Assembly (NCBI GenBank): GCA_023515745.1
Contig: JALECJ010000256.1
Location: forward strand, 310,001 to 374,000
Direction: 5' to 3'
Source: Amoeboaphelidium protococcarum
Lineage: Eukaryota > Aphelidiomycota > Aphelidea
DNA: 64,000 bases
This document shows, in pieces, positions 1 to 11,603 of this stretch (positions within the stretch are counted from its first letter, which is position 1; every line of letters begins with the position of its first letter). The translations under genes and the position numbers were made by a program. The notes beneath the pieces were generated by a model, which was not told the origin of the DNA, did no database searches, and saw only the letters and a list, made by a program, of their open reading frames with translations.

Positions 1-1
1 T

Positions 2-2275
2 TCCTTTATAATATCAAAGTCGTCCAATGGAGAAAAGTTGTATTTTCCTATAGATCTGTTGCGATAGTAGAAGAATATATTGTCAAAGAAGATGAATGCT
101 AGTCAATAGTAGTTGCTATCCTCATCAATCTACCACTTGATAACTCAAGTCGAAGCAGAATAAAGACATTAAGACTTGCTTAGAGTTGAAACTGGTTTAT
201 AGTAAAAATTAAAAGCAGATAATGGTATTGAGTAGCAGTCTCAATAACGACTGCTTACTGACAAATATCGCCCATAGAGCTATATGGATTTAGTGACGGA
301 CGAATGGGTCAATTCGCAGTGCATGTCTTGGTTGAAACAGTGGGATTTTTGCGTATTTAAAAAGTAAAACAAGTCATTGCTGTAGACTCCGAATAACAAA
401 GACCGTCAGTAAATGCGCCATACTTCATAATTTGCATATCAAGACAAGCTGCAGAGACCTGAGAAGAAGATACTCATGTTGTCAGGTAGAGCTGGATTGG
501 GTAAAACAACTCTTGCGCATGTAATAGCCAAGTAATGTGGATACAATATCATTGAAATTAACGCAAGTGATGAGAGGTCGGGAGAGGCGTTATAGTAGAA
601 AATAATGAATGCTCTGCAGAGTAAGTCTAGCATTAACTCTAGTAAACCGAACCTTTTAATTCTTGATGAGATTGATGGTGCACTAGGTGGAGGTGATAAG
701 AGTTTGTTGTCTTTTCTTATTAAATTGTGCAAGGAGGATCTTAATTCCTCTAGGATGGTGTAGACAAGTGCCAAATTGTCAAAGTTTCATTAGGATGTTA
801 GTGGTGTATCTGCTGATCAGGAGGGACAATTGATTGTGAAAAGAAATGGTACAATGAGTGGAGAGAAGAAGTATCAAAAACTACTCAGACCTATAATTTG
901 TATATGTAATGATGCTTATGCACCTGCTTTGAAAAGCTTTAAGTCGTTTGTACAGCACTATCAAGTGAAAGAGCCATCAGTTCATCAGGTTGTGCGTCGC
1001 CTGTAATTAATAGTCAATAAGGAGGATTCCCTTTAGTTGGACAAGAGAACTCTGACTTAATTGACGGCGATGTTCGATGGGGATGTTCGATCAGTATTGA
1101 ATTGGATAGACTTTCAACACTCTAATGCTAAAACTGGCATAAATCAGTCTGGTGCACGAGATGCCAAGTCTTCGAAATCTAATGCTGATTAGATCTCCAT
1201 TAAAGATAGATAGCATTCTATTTTCAAGGTTTGGGATTCTGTGTTTTGCAATTAAAAGAAGAGCTCAGCTGATAATAACTTGCAAGGACTTTTGTTTCAA
1301 TTAGATGACATTGATATGGTGATGAACGGTTGCTTTTAGTATGCGCCTAGTGTCAGGTACAGAGATTTGATGGGATGGGGTTCAAACTTGATGAAGGTGA
1401 ATGAGTTCACTTGGCTTTATGACTAGATTAATGCTAGAACTTATAGTTCCAAGGCATCAGAAGGATTGGCTGCATATTCTCATTACCCAGTCAAGGCGTA
1501 CCAGTTATATTGCTCCATGAATGACATCTATTCAGATAGTCTGCGCGCATCATCTCAGTTCTCATAGGATAAGCCTTTGTTTGAATTCCCTCGTCTATTG
1601 CTCGATCTACGTAAGACGGCGGTTGCTAATATGTCTACTTTTCAATCAAACGCCGCATCATATCAGTCCAAGTGCAAGTCATCATACATTGATCATCAGA
1701 GATTTGTGACTGAATACTTGTATTATGCTTTGAAGTGCCTGGCTGTGAACGTTCGTGGAGTCAATGTGTCTTTGCTGCGCTCAGATGAACTGTCGCAACT
1801 CAGACGTGTTGCTTCTTTACTCGTGTCTCTCGGTCTCAATTTGAAGTAGTAGAAGAATGACAATGGAACTTTTGTATCGACAATTGAGCCGCAGATTGAT
1901 ACTGTATGTAAATTTGATGGTCTATCCAATCCATGCGCTCTGCCGACCAACTTTGCTGTGCGTTAACTTATTGCTAAAGAGATTAACGATTTGAAAATAA
2001 CTGGAAACGATTCTGATCCCATTGTCAGTACTGTAAGAGCTCCAGCTGTTTAAAAGAAGACTGGTGTCAACAATGCTCTGTCTATCAGTAGCGGCAGCAG
2101 TCATGTGCTGAAGAAGGATTTCTTTGGTCGCGTTATCAGGAAAGCTGATGTTAATTAACCTGAGAGTTCTCCAATCTATCAAGCTCCCAAGAATCAAGTG
2201 AAATACAGATTTCATGACGGCTTTAGCAATGCTGTCAGACGTAAAGTCACGGTCAAGTAACTATTAAACATGTGA
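2..2275 (+). CDS. CTF18: CTF18, alternative clamp-loader large subunit (5' end outside window)
   Basis: Large subunit of the Ctf18-RFC clamp loader, which acts on PCNA at replication forks in cohesion and checkpoint signalling. Read with TAA/TAG as Gln, one frame is open from the window edge to TGA at 2273. The N-terminal segment LLTDKYRPQSY (about nt 254-286) is the usual RFC-box approach. A Walker A follows (GRAGLGKTT, about nt 485-511), then a Walker B DEID near nt 665 and the RPIICICND sensor region near nt 890. The C-terminus has the CTF18 signature KDFFGRV and ends SNAVRRKVTVKQLLNM, like the SNAVRR...DLL end of animal CTF18. Many in-frame TAA/TAG codons, no TGA. PSF1 follows 153 bp downstream on the same strand. 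The N-terminus is cut by the window, not truncated biologically. Confidence 0.93.
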
Positions 2276-2428
2276 ATATGCTGTATGTCATTGTTATCCC
2301 AAATTTTGGTGTCATTTGCCTTCTTTTCACAGTTACTTGTTTCAACTTTTTTCCCCTTCACTGTCTAATCATCTATTTACCAAGTCCACTAAAATAATTT
2401 CAGATAACCAACAGGAACAAGTCAAAAA

Positions 2429-3025
2429 ATGTATGGTGATGAGGCGATAAAGTTGCTGAGGGAGTTGAAGCGTAGTGGGAGTGGCCTGAAGTAGTTCAAT
2501 GGCGATTCCCTCAAGTACATTGTACAAGAGATTGTGAAATTGCATAACGATGGCACAGAAATTCTGCATAATCTGCAAGAGAGCGGCAGTCAAATGGAAC
2601 CTTCTGGTAATGAAATGGCTCAAGTGAATGTTGCGATTGAATCTATTTAGAGAAATAAATAATGCATTCTCACCTACATGCATCATAGAATGAAGAAGAT
2701 TGAGTAGCTGGCTTGGCAGAATCGAGCAGAGAGCGGCGGCAAGAAACTGCCTCATAAGAATATTCAGCAATTACTATCACCTGATGAGTAGACGTATTAT
2801 CTGGACTATTGCAGATTAATTTACAAGTATAATCTGCAGTACGTGGACCTGATGGGTAGCCAGGTGCCGCCAATGTCTCTTTACATACGCGTTCGCGCAG
2901 TGAAGGATCTGAGCTTTGAAACAGAATCTGGAACGGTGAAGATTATCAAAGTTGGGCACGAAGAGCACATGAAGCGCTCCGAAGCTGAACGATACATTGA
3001 ACAAGGCTTCCTGGTTTAGTGTTGA
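2429..3025 (+). CDS. PSF1: GINS complex subunit PSF1
   Basis: Subunit of the GINS tetramer, part of the CMG replicative helicase. 198 aa, close to the roughly 196 aa of human GINS1. The start MYGDEAIKLLRELKRSG matches the family start (M-x-E-x-A-x-x-L-I-R-E-L). The core Arg/Asn pattern (QRNKQCILTYMHHRMKKIE) follows, then a C-terminal B-domain beginning PPMSLYIRVRAVKDL. In-frame TAG and TAA codons are read as Gln; the stop is TGA at 3023. The ATG at 2429 gives the family start residue; the overlapping ATG at 2434 is out of frame. Lies directly downstream of CTF18 on the same strand. Confidence 0.95.
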
Positions 3026-3154
3026 CACTTTGTATCATGTAATTATGTATTTATGCATTATATTGCTCAAATATGAACTTAAATCATCTTCATAAATTCA
3101 TTAGATCAATTCAAGTACTAAACATCAGTCGGTAGCTCAAAATATACATAATAA

Positions 3155-5845
3155 TCAATTTCTCAAGACACGGGACAGCTACTTCTTTGCGTGCTAATAT
3201 TATCTCTCATTCTTAATTCTTACAGCTTTATCGACGCGTAAACCATCCAGCCATTGGATTTTGAGAACTTTAAACACTGCATGTCTATAGAATATGTGAT
3301 TGATAAAAGTGAGATCATCCACTGCAGATTATTTACTATTATCAATGGCTTTAGAGGCAGAGGATTAAGCTTCAGCGGAGAATGAGCTTTACACTAGTTA
3401 CGGAACTTGCTCCTCATGTAGACCATTTAATACAGTAAATTGACTGGAGAATTTATTCCCGCAAAGATACAGTTATTACAAATTCATCTTCTTCAAGAAC
3501 CGCAAGCATTTGCCAATATCATGCAACTTGTTATTAGAGACATCAAGATTGATGAGAGATGGCAACTTATCGACAAATCGCAGTTTTTCAATCATGTTAG
3601 AATTGAGATTTAATCGTTCCAATGAATTCAAAGATTTAATCGAGCCAGGAATCTCCATTAATCTCATATCCATTAAATGCAGTTCTTATAGAGAGTTCAT
3701 CCGAGGCAGGTTGCCAAACAGAAAGTTAATCTCGTCTTCTGACCTCCATTAGGCTTAGGATAGAGCAAATCTCTTCAAGGAGTCAGCAGATAACTCCAAT
3801 CTCTAACTCAATCGACACTTAAGCAAAGATAAAACTTGTAGTGTATCAGAGTGAATAGACAGTGACTCTAACGGATTATTATCAAGACTCAAGACTTGAA
3901 GTTGATAAACGCTGTCAACGCTACTTATCAAATTACAGGAAGCATTCAACAGCTGAAGAGAAGTAGGCAACTCTGGAAGATTACTGATATTATGTCCAAT
4001 GATGTACAGACTCTGTAAAGATTTCAACTCCTTCACAAATACCATATCACCAAGAGGAGTCATGCTTTCAATCCAGTTTATACATAGATGTTACAGATTA
4101 ACGTAATAAGAACTTTGCGTCAAAAATCTCTTCACATCCAAAACAACTAGTTCAGAGCAACTTCTAGCGGCCAAAACTTCTTGATTATAAGCAGTCTTAT
4201 CGGCCTCATTTTGACGTGAATGAGATTAAATGTCGGTATAAGTAGAGTTATCTGCAGTCAACTTCTGAAATGCTTTTTCCAACAACACAGACTACTGCTG
4301 CATACCTGCATACTCTTATTTAAAAGAAGCGTTCCTCCTGGTAGGCGTTCGATCCAAGTCTACTTAAACACCAATATTGCTTTATCTCATCGCAATAATA
4401 TCATCAAATTACTTTTCAAACTAACGGAGACTCTCTGAATGATCAAATAGTTTCTACTTGGATTAAGACTACGCCTGACAAGAGATTTTACTTTGCATAT
4501 GGTGCTTCTAATTTATGCCAACATCACCAGTATTTTTCACACTAGAGCGAGATTGCGGAATCTAATACTACAGCAAGGTATCAGTTTTAATAGTGTCAAA
4601 CGTCTGCTCATTGTCTGCCAACTAAAATAGCGCTGGAGTATCATCTAATAGCTCATAATTGTCTTCCTTATTATTGGTTTACTATACAGATTCACGTTCA
4701 AGTTTCTACGATTATTAATTCTAACTATCTTAACTAAGATTGTCAGCGCGCACTGATTACATTCCAGAAGCATCGAGAGGTACTTTGCTGAAGTTCAACA
4801 ATCCACTTGTGTTGATGATTGAAGTCTATTATCTCGCATTATGACCATTAAAAGTCAATGTATTACTACCAGTTAGCTGCTTACTACTACTAGCCTTTGG
4901 AGTGGCAAAATTGAATATATTCGGGCCAGAACTGACAACAGCCTCCTTGAACGACTGAGATATTTTGTCTTGTGCTTTGTGCAACTCACCTTCAACGTTA
5001 TCCGTGTCATCCTAAACACTTATGTAACTATCATTCATCTTCAACTTTTTCAACGGCATTATGAAGCTTTAATCTTCCTCCTCCTCTAATAACTGATTAT
5101 CGGAATTCATTTTATTATCACCTCCATCCACACCTATATCAATACCACATTCAATATTGTCCAAATCGTCCAGTTCACAAATCAACTGACTCAATCTCGA
5201 CCTGGTAGCAGTATCATAGCTGTTCTTCTTGACATTCTTATTATCAAACGGCGTCTACAAAGCTGGCGTTTAAGTAGACTAAGCCTTGTAAGGAGTAGTA
5301 AAGGCAAATAGTTTATCATCATTTACAACACCGCTTTCCAAAGGTTAATTTGAATTATTAGTGCACTAATTAATAAAACCACTGTGAACGGAGCCATCCG
5401 CCATACGATCATCTTTGAACGAAGATTAGCCAATAGGTGACATTTTCCCCGGATCCACCATCTCATCTAAAGAGTCCATAATAATCACAGACAGATCAAA
5501 GTCATTATTGCCATGAATTTTACTAGGTAATATTTAATTCTAAGAGGCAATACTCAGCTGTGACTAGTCAACATTCAGTTGCTGACGGTCATCCACCATA
5601 AAAGTTTAGTCAAAATCTTACTACTACTATTACTATTATTATTATTGAACTTTATCTTTCTACTCCGCAGTCGAAGGCTTCTCTTGAACACTATTAATAT
5701 TGTTACAACTCTTGGTATCGCGCTTATCTGCTTCCTTATTCATGAACAATGACTCAATAGGCAGAGGACTAAAATAATCTTTCATTTTGATATTTAGTTA
5801 CGGATTTTAGCCATCATTCACAATCATACTCTCACAACGTTCCAT
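3155..5845 (-). CDS. Gln-rich N-terminus plus C-terminal leucine-rich repeats; Nud1/Cdc11/centriolin-like scaffold candidate
   Basis: 896 aa. The first 480 or so residues are low complexity (Asp/Ser/Asn/Gln-rich) and include a poly-Gln run encoded almost only by TAA and TAG (plus 5618-5644). The last third holds LRRs such as SLERLNLNSNMIEKL and SLINLDVSNNKLHDI, closed by an LRR cap (IQWLDGLRVDKAVRIKNE). A long disordered N-terminus with C-terminal LRRs is the layout of fungal spindle-pole-body scaffolds Nud1/Cdc11 and of animal centriolin; orthology is inference from layout only. The start at 5845 is the first ATG after an in-frame TGA at 5858. The gene converges on PSF1 with 129 bp between stops. 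Confidence 0.7.
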
Positions 5846-6776
5846 ACTATTTTAAACTCAACAGAAATATAGTCTGTATAGTTACTCAGGATGTAAAATA
5901 CAAAGTTAGTTTGAGTAATGAAAAAGTCTGTTATTGAAGAAGAAGAAAGGAATTTGGTGTCTGAAACGAAACATTGAGCGGATCGAATCGAAAACACTGG
6001 AGACCATGACGGTTCCACGATAGACAGAAGACAGAAGAGGTAACATCATTTATACAGTATGAATTCATTCAACAGCAATTACAGCAAGTTTGACACCATC
6101 CATATTAACGCAAAGCCAGAGAGAGTGAGATTCCTGTGGACAATCCGAGTATGTTACAGAGCGCGTCCAATGGATCTGCCGTTCTGTAGGAGAGTTGTGA
6201 CTGAATGCTTTCAGAGATGATCGCCATGAGGAAACACAATAGGAAGGCGACCGCTGCCGGTTTGTAAGATTACTATTACTGTCCACGATTGAGTCCACGA
6301 TACCTCATTCTACTGCTAAGTAAACGTGATTATGGACTGCCAAGTTCTTGTAAATCTATAATGTTATTATTATATGCCCTTTACTGACCAGTGGGACTAA
6401 GCGACCACAAAGTGTACATGGATCTTTCCATTAGCGCGCCTAGTACCATAAAACACGAGAAATGCAACAATTTGTCATTGACATGTCGTATAAACTAAAA
6501 GCTCTCCGGACGAGATAATCCTAGCAATGCCATTACAATCATCCAGCATAAAGTTGTCATAAACCAGGCAAAAACAGCCACAGAATGTTGACGCGGTATT
6601 GTCTACATTTAATCGCATTGCTTTTAATAATCAGATAGAAAGAAGGCTACACTAGCTGGAGTAGAAATGTCGGTATACAATCATAATAACACTTCAATAA
6701 ATTTAAATCTTAAATCTAGAAAGTACTTTATAGCATTTCGGTATAAGCTTATAAAATTATACATTCATAAATCCTT
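5846..6776. other. Intergenic stretch with only short, unconvincing open frames
   Basis: 930 bp between the LRR gene start and the ALG7 stop. With only TGA as stop, open frames of 50-95 codons arise easily by chance, and several occur here on both strands: minus 6065-6298, plus 6059-6220, and plus from about 6527 into the ALG7 3' end. None has a recognisable domain and none joins cleanly through GT-AG introns into a longer protein. A small multi-exon gene cannot be excluded. Confidence 0.5.
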
Positions 6777-8270
6777 TCATTCAGGATAAAAGTACAGAAC
6801 TAAACCGTATCTGATACTAAATGCAATGATAGAGAACGCGACTTACACCGCCATCACACAATTGGTAGTGGTTGCTTCATGCATAGGACCGAACCAGACG
6901 AGTATTAGATTTATCAATGTAAAATTGCTTACATGAGTCGCCTAGCTCAGTTTACATCGCTTAAATTATAGGTCCGTCAACTTCTTTTCCAACTCGGTAG
7001 AATCTTCTTATGACGCAAGCTTTTATCGTTCACTAGTCTTTCGCTTTCGTTTATTCAACGATTTCTGAGATGTTGCATCCTACAGCTAATGATCGTCATT
7101 GACCACATTATGGTCATTACTATCGCTGGTGTACGCGCCAATGATACCAGTAGAATAAAACACATAGACAATGAGCCAAGCAAGAGAATCTTTCGGCGTT
7201 GAACATTTTCTAATTTCCGTAATATCCACCATACTAGGCAATAACACATCCCGCTCATTATCATATCGAGGCATTCTATGTCTTGGGCATGGCACAAGTT
7301 TAAACAGCTGCGGACAAGAGTATACAAAGTTGATGATTTGAGGAATAAAGAACAGCAGTACAGTCTTTGACATACGGCCTAGAATGCCAACAGATGCAAA
7401 AGACATACCAGCAAAGTAACAGAAACAATCACCAACAAATACCCGTGATGGGTATCTATTCCACATATGGAGAGCCAGAGTGACGGCAAACAGAGGCAGA
7501 AGCATATAAAATGAGTATAAATGAGTCTTGAATGCAGCCACAGTATTACTTGCAGTGTCCACAATATTGAGGGATTATAAAGATGGCAATATATACAGGA
7601 GGTCATTCAAGATCAAAGACAGAGTAATCACCAACGTCTAGCCAGTTTCCACACCATTGATACCGGCGACTATATTTATAGAATTGGTGCAGAATACGGC
7701 CAACATTCCCATATATGAATAGTAAAGCACTCCCAAGTCTAAATACTTGTATCCAACCAGATCGCGGAGAGGCAGCGGGACAACAATATTAGTCACACCG
7801 TAAGTGGTGAAATACACTGCCAGAATAGGAATGGACGCAATGGTGGGTAGAATCAACTTGAACTTCCATTTCAGTTCCAAAACATCATCAGCAAAGCCCA
7901 GAAGGAGCATACAGGATAGTGAGAGAAGTCCACTGAGCAGGGCGGTGAATGTATCAAACGGGAAGTCTGCATAGTTGATCACCTTGTTCCTAGAATGAGA
8001 TAGCTGTATGAACAAAGATACATTCTCATCCATAAACCACCTCATAAAAGGAATCGGGATAAAGAGGAAGAGCGTCACAAGATACGCCAGTCCACATAAT
8101 ACTCCGATAGACTCAGCTATAACAGGTCGATCCTTCTTATGGACATCGGTGCCAAACATGCCACACTTGATAAAGCTTTGCCATACATTCTTATTTCCAC
8201 ACAACTTGTATGCGAACAGGAAAGCGAATAAAGAATATAAGCCCGATATCCAGATAATATGTTGCTCCAT
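6777..8270 (-). CDS. ALG7: UDP-GlcNAc:dolichyl-phosphate GlcNAc-1-phosphate transferase (first step of N-glycan precursor synthesis)
   Basis: ER enzyme that moves GlcNAc-1-P to dolichyl phosphate. 497 aa (human DPAGT1 408, yeast Alg7 448) with about ten hydrophobic segments. Family motifs seen: [63 protein letters not shown] and [20 protein letters not shown]. The end [10 protein letters not shown] then [14 protein letters not shown] matches the DPAGT1 C-terminus closely. A hydrophilic Lys/Gln-rich insertion before the last segments explains the extra length. The ATG at 8270 is chosen because an upstream in-frame candidate at 8285 is TTG. TAA/TAG are read as Gln, the stop is TGA, and there is no intron. 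Confidence 0.96.
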
Positions 8271-8521
8271 CTCTATATATAACAATGAATTAACTAATCC
8301 TTATAACTACGTTCCTGGTAGTAGATAGCACTGAAGGTGATTTCAGCTCAAGAATGTAAAGCGGAAAGTTCTCGCGGCGATAACGTTTGATACGCGAGCA
8401 TTGTCATTTGTTCACACTAAGCGCTTCAGCTTTAAAGACTAACCGGGGGATCTGATGAAATATGCAAATGCCTGAATGATACAAATGCGGTGGCATGACT
8501 AAATATCATCGCTGTAACATC

Positions 8522-8555
8522 AAAAAATTTTACGAAAAATTTTACGAAAAATTCG
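8522..8555. repeat. Short AT-rich tandem repeat in a divergent promoter region
   Basis: A unit of about 12 bp (TTTACGAAAAAT) occurs about two and a half times in tandem between the ALG7 start and the membrane-protein start at 8734. It lies in a non-coding divergent region, so it may be regulatory or simply polymerase slippage. Confidence 0.5.
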
Positions 8556-8733
8556 GAGATTACAACGTCCAATTAGAGCACGGCGTTGAATCGCGAGGTC
8601 CAAATCATGAGTTCCACAATCACGTTGCCGTCAATAGTAATTCGGCTCACATTAATAAAAACACGCTTTTCTCTTGGCATCATTACTAGAAATAGTATCA
8701 AATAAATAATATAGACTTATAGAGAATTGTACA

Positions 8734-9693
8734 ATGAATAAGTGGAGCTTTAATTGCTTTGCACTTGTTTTGATTTTGTTTATATCGCAACTGGCCATGG
8801 TCGCTGCCGCCCCGCTAGTTGTTTCAAAAAACAACATTAGATAACAGTAACAGTAGTAGTAAAAGTATGATTAGTAATAAGGACAAGTATAATAGATGGA
8901 CGGCAAATAGTAAACGCGTACACTATACACAACCTATAACTCTGGCGGTGCTGCCTAATCCCAGAGCAGTCTATAGCAAGCATCATCTGGAATGTCGAGC
9001 GCGGCATCATCGACAATGGTAATTTGTATAATCATTGGCACTTCTCTGGGTGTAGCTCTAGTTGGTGCAATTTTGCTGTTTGTATTTATCGTAAAGAATG
9101 GCACGTCATTTATGGGCACTGAGGCCGCGGATAAGAAGCAAGATCATCAAAATGCGGCCGTAGTCAAGAGCAGTAAGTAGTCCTTGACGCGCCAAATATC
9201 TACTGATATATGTGAGGATTCTCCTTAATCAGTAGATGCCCCGTTTACTTCAATGGTAGCTCTGTCTGCGTCCACACCATGTTTGGAGCGACGAACTCCT
9301 CATGTATTTTCTGGTTATGGCGCTGGTGGTGGTGCGTAGATTCGAGCTAGTCCTCTGGGTGCAATAAAAGAGACTGCCGATAACGGTCCAAGTATCCCAC
9401 TCCGTACAGATAGCAAAGTGTTATCGTAACATCCACATTTGGCATCAGTCACGTAATCAGGGCGATAGAGCACCATCATGAGATCGAAAAGACCTTCCAT
9501 ATCAGGAATTCAAGTTATTGATATTTTAGAATTTAAATAGACACTCGAGCGTGTGAGTGAGTAATAAGCTGCTGCATTGTCCACCTTATAAGAGAAGAAG
9601 AAGCTTAGACGGCCCAAGCCTCCACAGTTGACCGTGGACACGAAGCTGAAGCCTAAAAGGAGAATCAGAGCAATTCAAGTGCCCGCTCACTGA
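8734..9693 (+). CDS. Single-pass membrane protein with signal peptide and Gln-rich ectodomain
   Basis: 319 aa, not recognised. An N-terminal signal peptide (hydrophobic FALVLILFISQLAMV, then AAAP) is followed by a short extracellular part with a seven-Gln run, mostly TAA/TAG. One transmembrane segment (VICIIIGTSLGVALVGAILL, about residues 100-120) precedes a cytoplasmic tail of about 190 aa rich in Ser/Thr and ending in a basic stretch (KLKPKRRIRAIQVPAH). This is a receptor- or sensor-like type I layout with no enzymatic domain. The ATG at 8734 places the signal peptide at the N-terminus; the end is TGA at 9691. Under the standard code this locus would show only fragments. Confidence 0.75.
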
Positions 9694-9817
9694 TTCGACA
9701 TTAGTATCTCTTTCTTAATGGATTCATGATGATAAAAGTGATATTTAATAGAAAGTATAGATCGTTAATAACATAAATATCCTTTTTATAAAAAAGAGTT
9801 GTATTAAGACTGAATTA

Positions 9818-9823
9818 TTTATT
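9818..9823 (-). terminator. Poly(A) signal AATAAA of RPL8
   Basis: Canonical AATAAA on the minus strand, 13 nt after the RPL8 stop. Confidence 0.5.
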
Positions 9824-9836
9824 ACTGACATTATCA

Positions 9837-10604
9837 TCAGTCGGTCTTCAGCTGCTTAGTACCTCTGATCAGACCAGTTCTTCTAGCGGCAATCAAACCA
9901 ACCTTCTTACCTGGTGGACTGTCGCGAGCCACAGTAGAAGCATGACCAATGTGCTGATGGTTACCACCACCGTGAGGATGCTCCACAGGGTTCATAGCCA
10001 CACCTCTAGTCTTTGGCCAGCAGTTACGCTTAGCCTTATACTTGTGATATGCTCTACCAGCCTTCAAGATTGGCTTGTCAATTCTACCACCACCAGCAAC
10101 GATACCGACCATGGCACGGGACAGCGAAGGTACAACCTTCTTGGCACCGGATGGAAGCTTGATACGCGTCTTTCCATCATCAGTATTGTGACCAATGACA
10201 GTTGCGTAGTTACCGGAGGAGCGAGCAAATGAACCGCGATCACCAACCTTCTACTCAACATTACAGATGATAGTACCTTCTGGCATGGAGGACAGAGGCA
10301 AAACATTACCCACGGTCAGATTAGCCTTCTTTCCAACGTACACAAACTGTCCAGAGTACATACCCTCAGCAGCGATGAAAGTCTCAGTACGCATCTTGTA
10401 TCTGTACGGATCTCTGAATTATACTTTAGCCAATGGGGCACCACGACCAGGATCGTGAATAATCTCCTTCACAAGTCCGCGAACATAACCGTGTCTCTCT
10501 GCAAAATCCAAAACACGGTGCTTAGCTGCACCCTTGCGATGCTTAGTGTGGGCCTTGAAAATTCCACCAGGACCTTTACGCTGTGCACGAATAACACGAC
10601 CCAT
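9837..10604 (-). CDS. RPL8: 60S ribosomal protein L8 (uL2)
   Basis: Universal uL2 of the large subunit, at the peptidyl-transferase centre. 255 aa, near the 257 of human RPL8. Begins [20 protein letters not shown] and carries the signatures [41 protein letters not shown]-like [12 protein letters not shown], and [19 protein letters not shown] with the functional His. Only two codons are TAA/TAG, which fits avoidance of rarer Gln codons in a highly expressed gene. No intron. TGA stop at 9837. The start is followed upstream by about 400 bp of non-coding or doubtful sequence before eIF1. Confidence 0.98.
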
Positions 10605-11029
10605 ATTTATTAAATGAGTTTTAGTGAATAAGTTTTCTTAGTGCTATAATAATAGTAGAAAGATCACTGACCGAACGCGACAACCTTTCCGTGGATGGAA
10701 CGCTTAAAGAATTGTCGAATAAAATTTGCGCAATTTCGGTCGGTTGAAGATTTGAAATTTAAGCGCGTCTCTTTGGCCAAGATCACACAAAGACAAGTGG
10801 AGAATGAAGCAGCGACGCGCAAAGTGCGAAGAAACACTAAGATCACGCGAGCTCTTACTCAGTCATCACGCTGTCAGAGGAAATGATCACAATGTCTTTA
10901 TGAAGATCGTCTTATCAAATTGGTAATGTCAACAATCTCCCGCCATCAACATAAACATGTAAAAACTGAAAGTAAAACTGTAACCATAAAATAGATTTAT
11001 TAATATATTGTCGCAATTACCAAATCATA
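10605..11029. other. RPL8 upstream region; doubtful 63-aa basic ORF
   Basis: Holds the likely RPL8 promoter. A plus-strand ORF at 10695-10886 (63 aa, Lys/Arg-rich, ending at a true TGA) starts 90 bp from the RPL8 ATG. It resembles no family I know, and the overlapping minus frame is also open, so I do not call it a gene. Confidence 0.4.
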
Positions 11030-11441
11030 TCAGAAACCGTGAACCTTGATTTGATCCTTGGTGGCAATCTTCTCCTCAACCAGGAATTGTTGCACCTTGG
11101 CACGATGATCACCTTGCAGCTGAATCACTTCACCGAGCTCTTCATCTTCGATAATGGTGCCATTACAGGCAAACACCTTCTTGAATGCTTTCAACAATTT
11201 TTTCTAGTCCAGATCAGATGGTAACCCAGTTATAGTGGTCAAAGTCTTGCGCCCATTTCTCTGCTGGATGCGCAAGTGGATGATGGAAGTTGAGGAGGCT
11301 GTTGCATCTTCTTGGCTCTCCAACTTTTCATTTGCGAAAGGATCTACATAAAATAATGGGTAAATATATATATCATAAACCAATTTAATCTCTATATAAA
11401 TATAAAATACCAAAAGTCCCGAACGTTACGTTGTCCGTCAT
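11030..11441 (-). CDS. SUI1: Translation initiation factor eIF1 (SUI1), one intron
   Basis: Start-codon fidelity factor of the 40S subunit. 114 aa after splicing (human eIF1 113). Exon 1 (11411-11441) encodes MTDNVTFGTF; exon 2 (11030-11343) continues DPFANEK, then IHLRIQQRNGRKTLTTITGL, the SUI1 core with the conserved NGRKTLTT, then KKVFACNGTI and the end DQIKVHGF. The intron is 11344-11410 (67 nt, GTATTT...TATGTAG, phase 1). One TAG reads as Gln before KKLLKAFKK. TGA stop. Divergent from the TRIC-like gene with 162 bp between starts. Confidence 0.97.
11344..11410 (-). other. Spliceosomal intron of eIF1
   Basis: 67 nt, GTATTT to TATGTAG, AT-rich. Removal restores the unbroken eIF1 protein (GTF|DPFANE). 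Confidence 0.93.
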
Positions 11442-11603
11442 AAAAGCTTGGGCGGGGAAATGAATGAGGAGTAGAAGAGAAAGAAGAGGGAGTTGACGAC
11501 GGAGGAATGAAAATATCGGCGCGCTTGTCGGCAGTCAGTCACACAACTCATGTGATTCAGTCAATGCACAAAAGATACATACATACTACTTATCTGATAT
11601 AGA

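Noticed and set aside
439-774. Minus-strand 111-codon frame opposite CTF18
   Set aside because: Shadow of the conserved CTF18 ATPase frame on the plus strand.
8283-8285. Upstream start for ALG7
   Set aside because: The codon is TTG, not ATG; the ATG at 8268-8270 is used.
10695-10886. 63-aa basic plus-strand ORF upstream of RPL8
   Set aside because: No family resemblance; the opposite strand is open too, and such lengths are common when only TGA stops.
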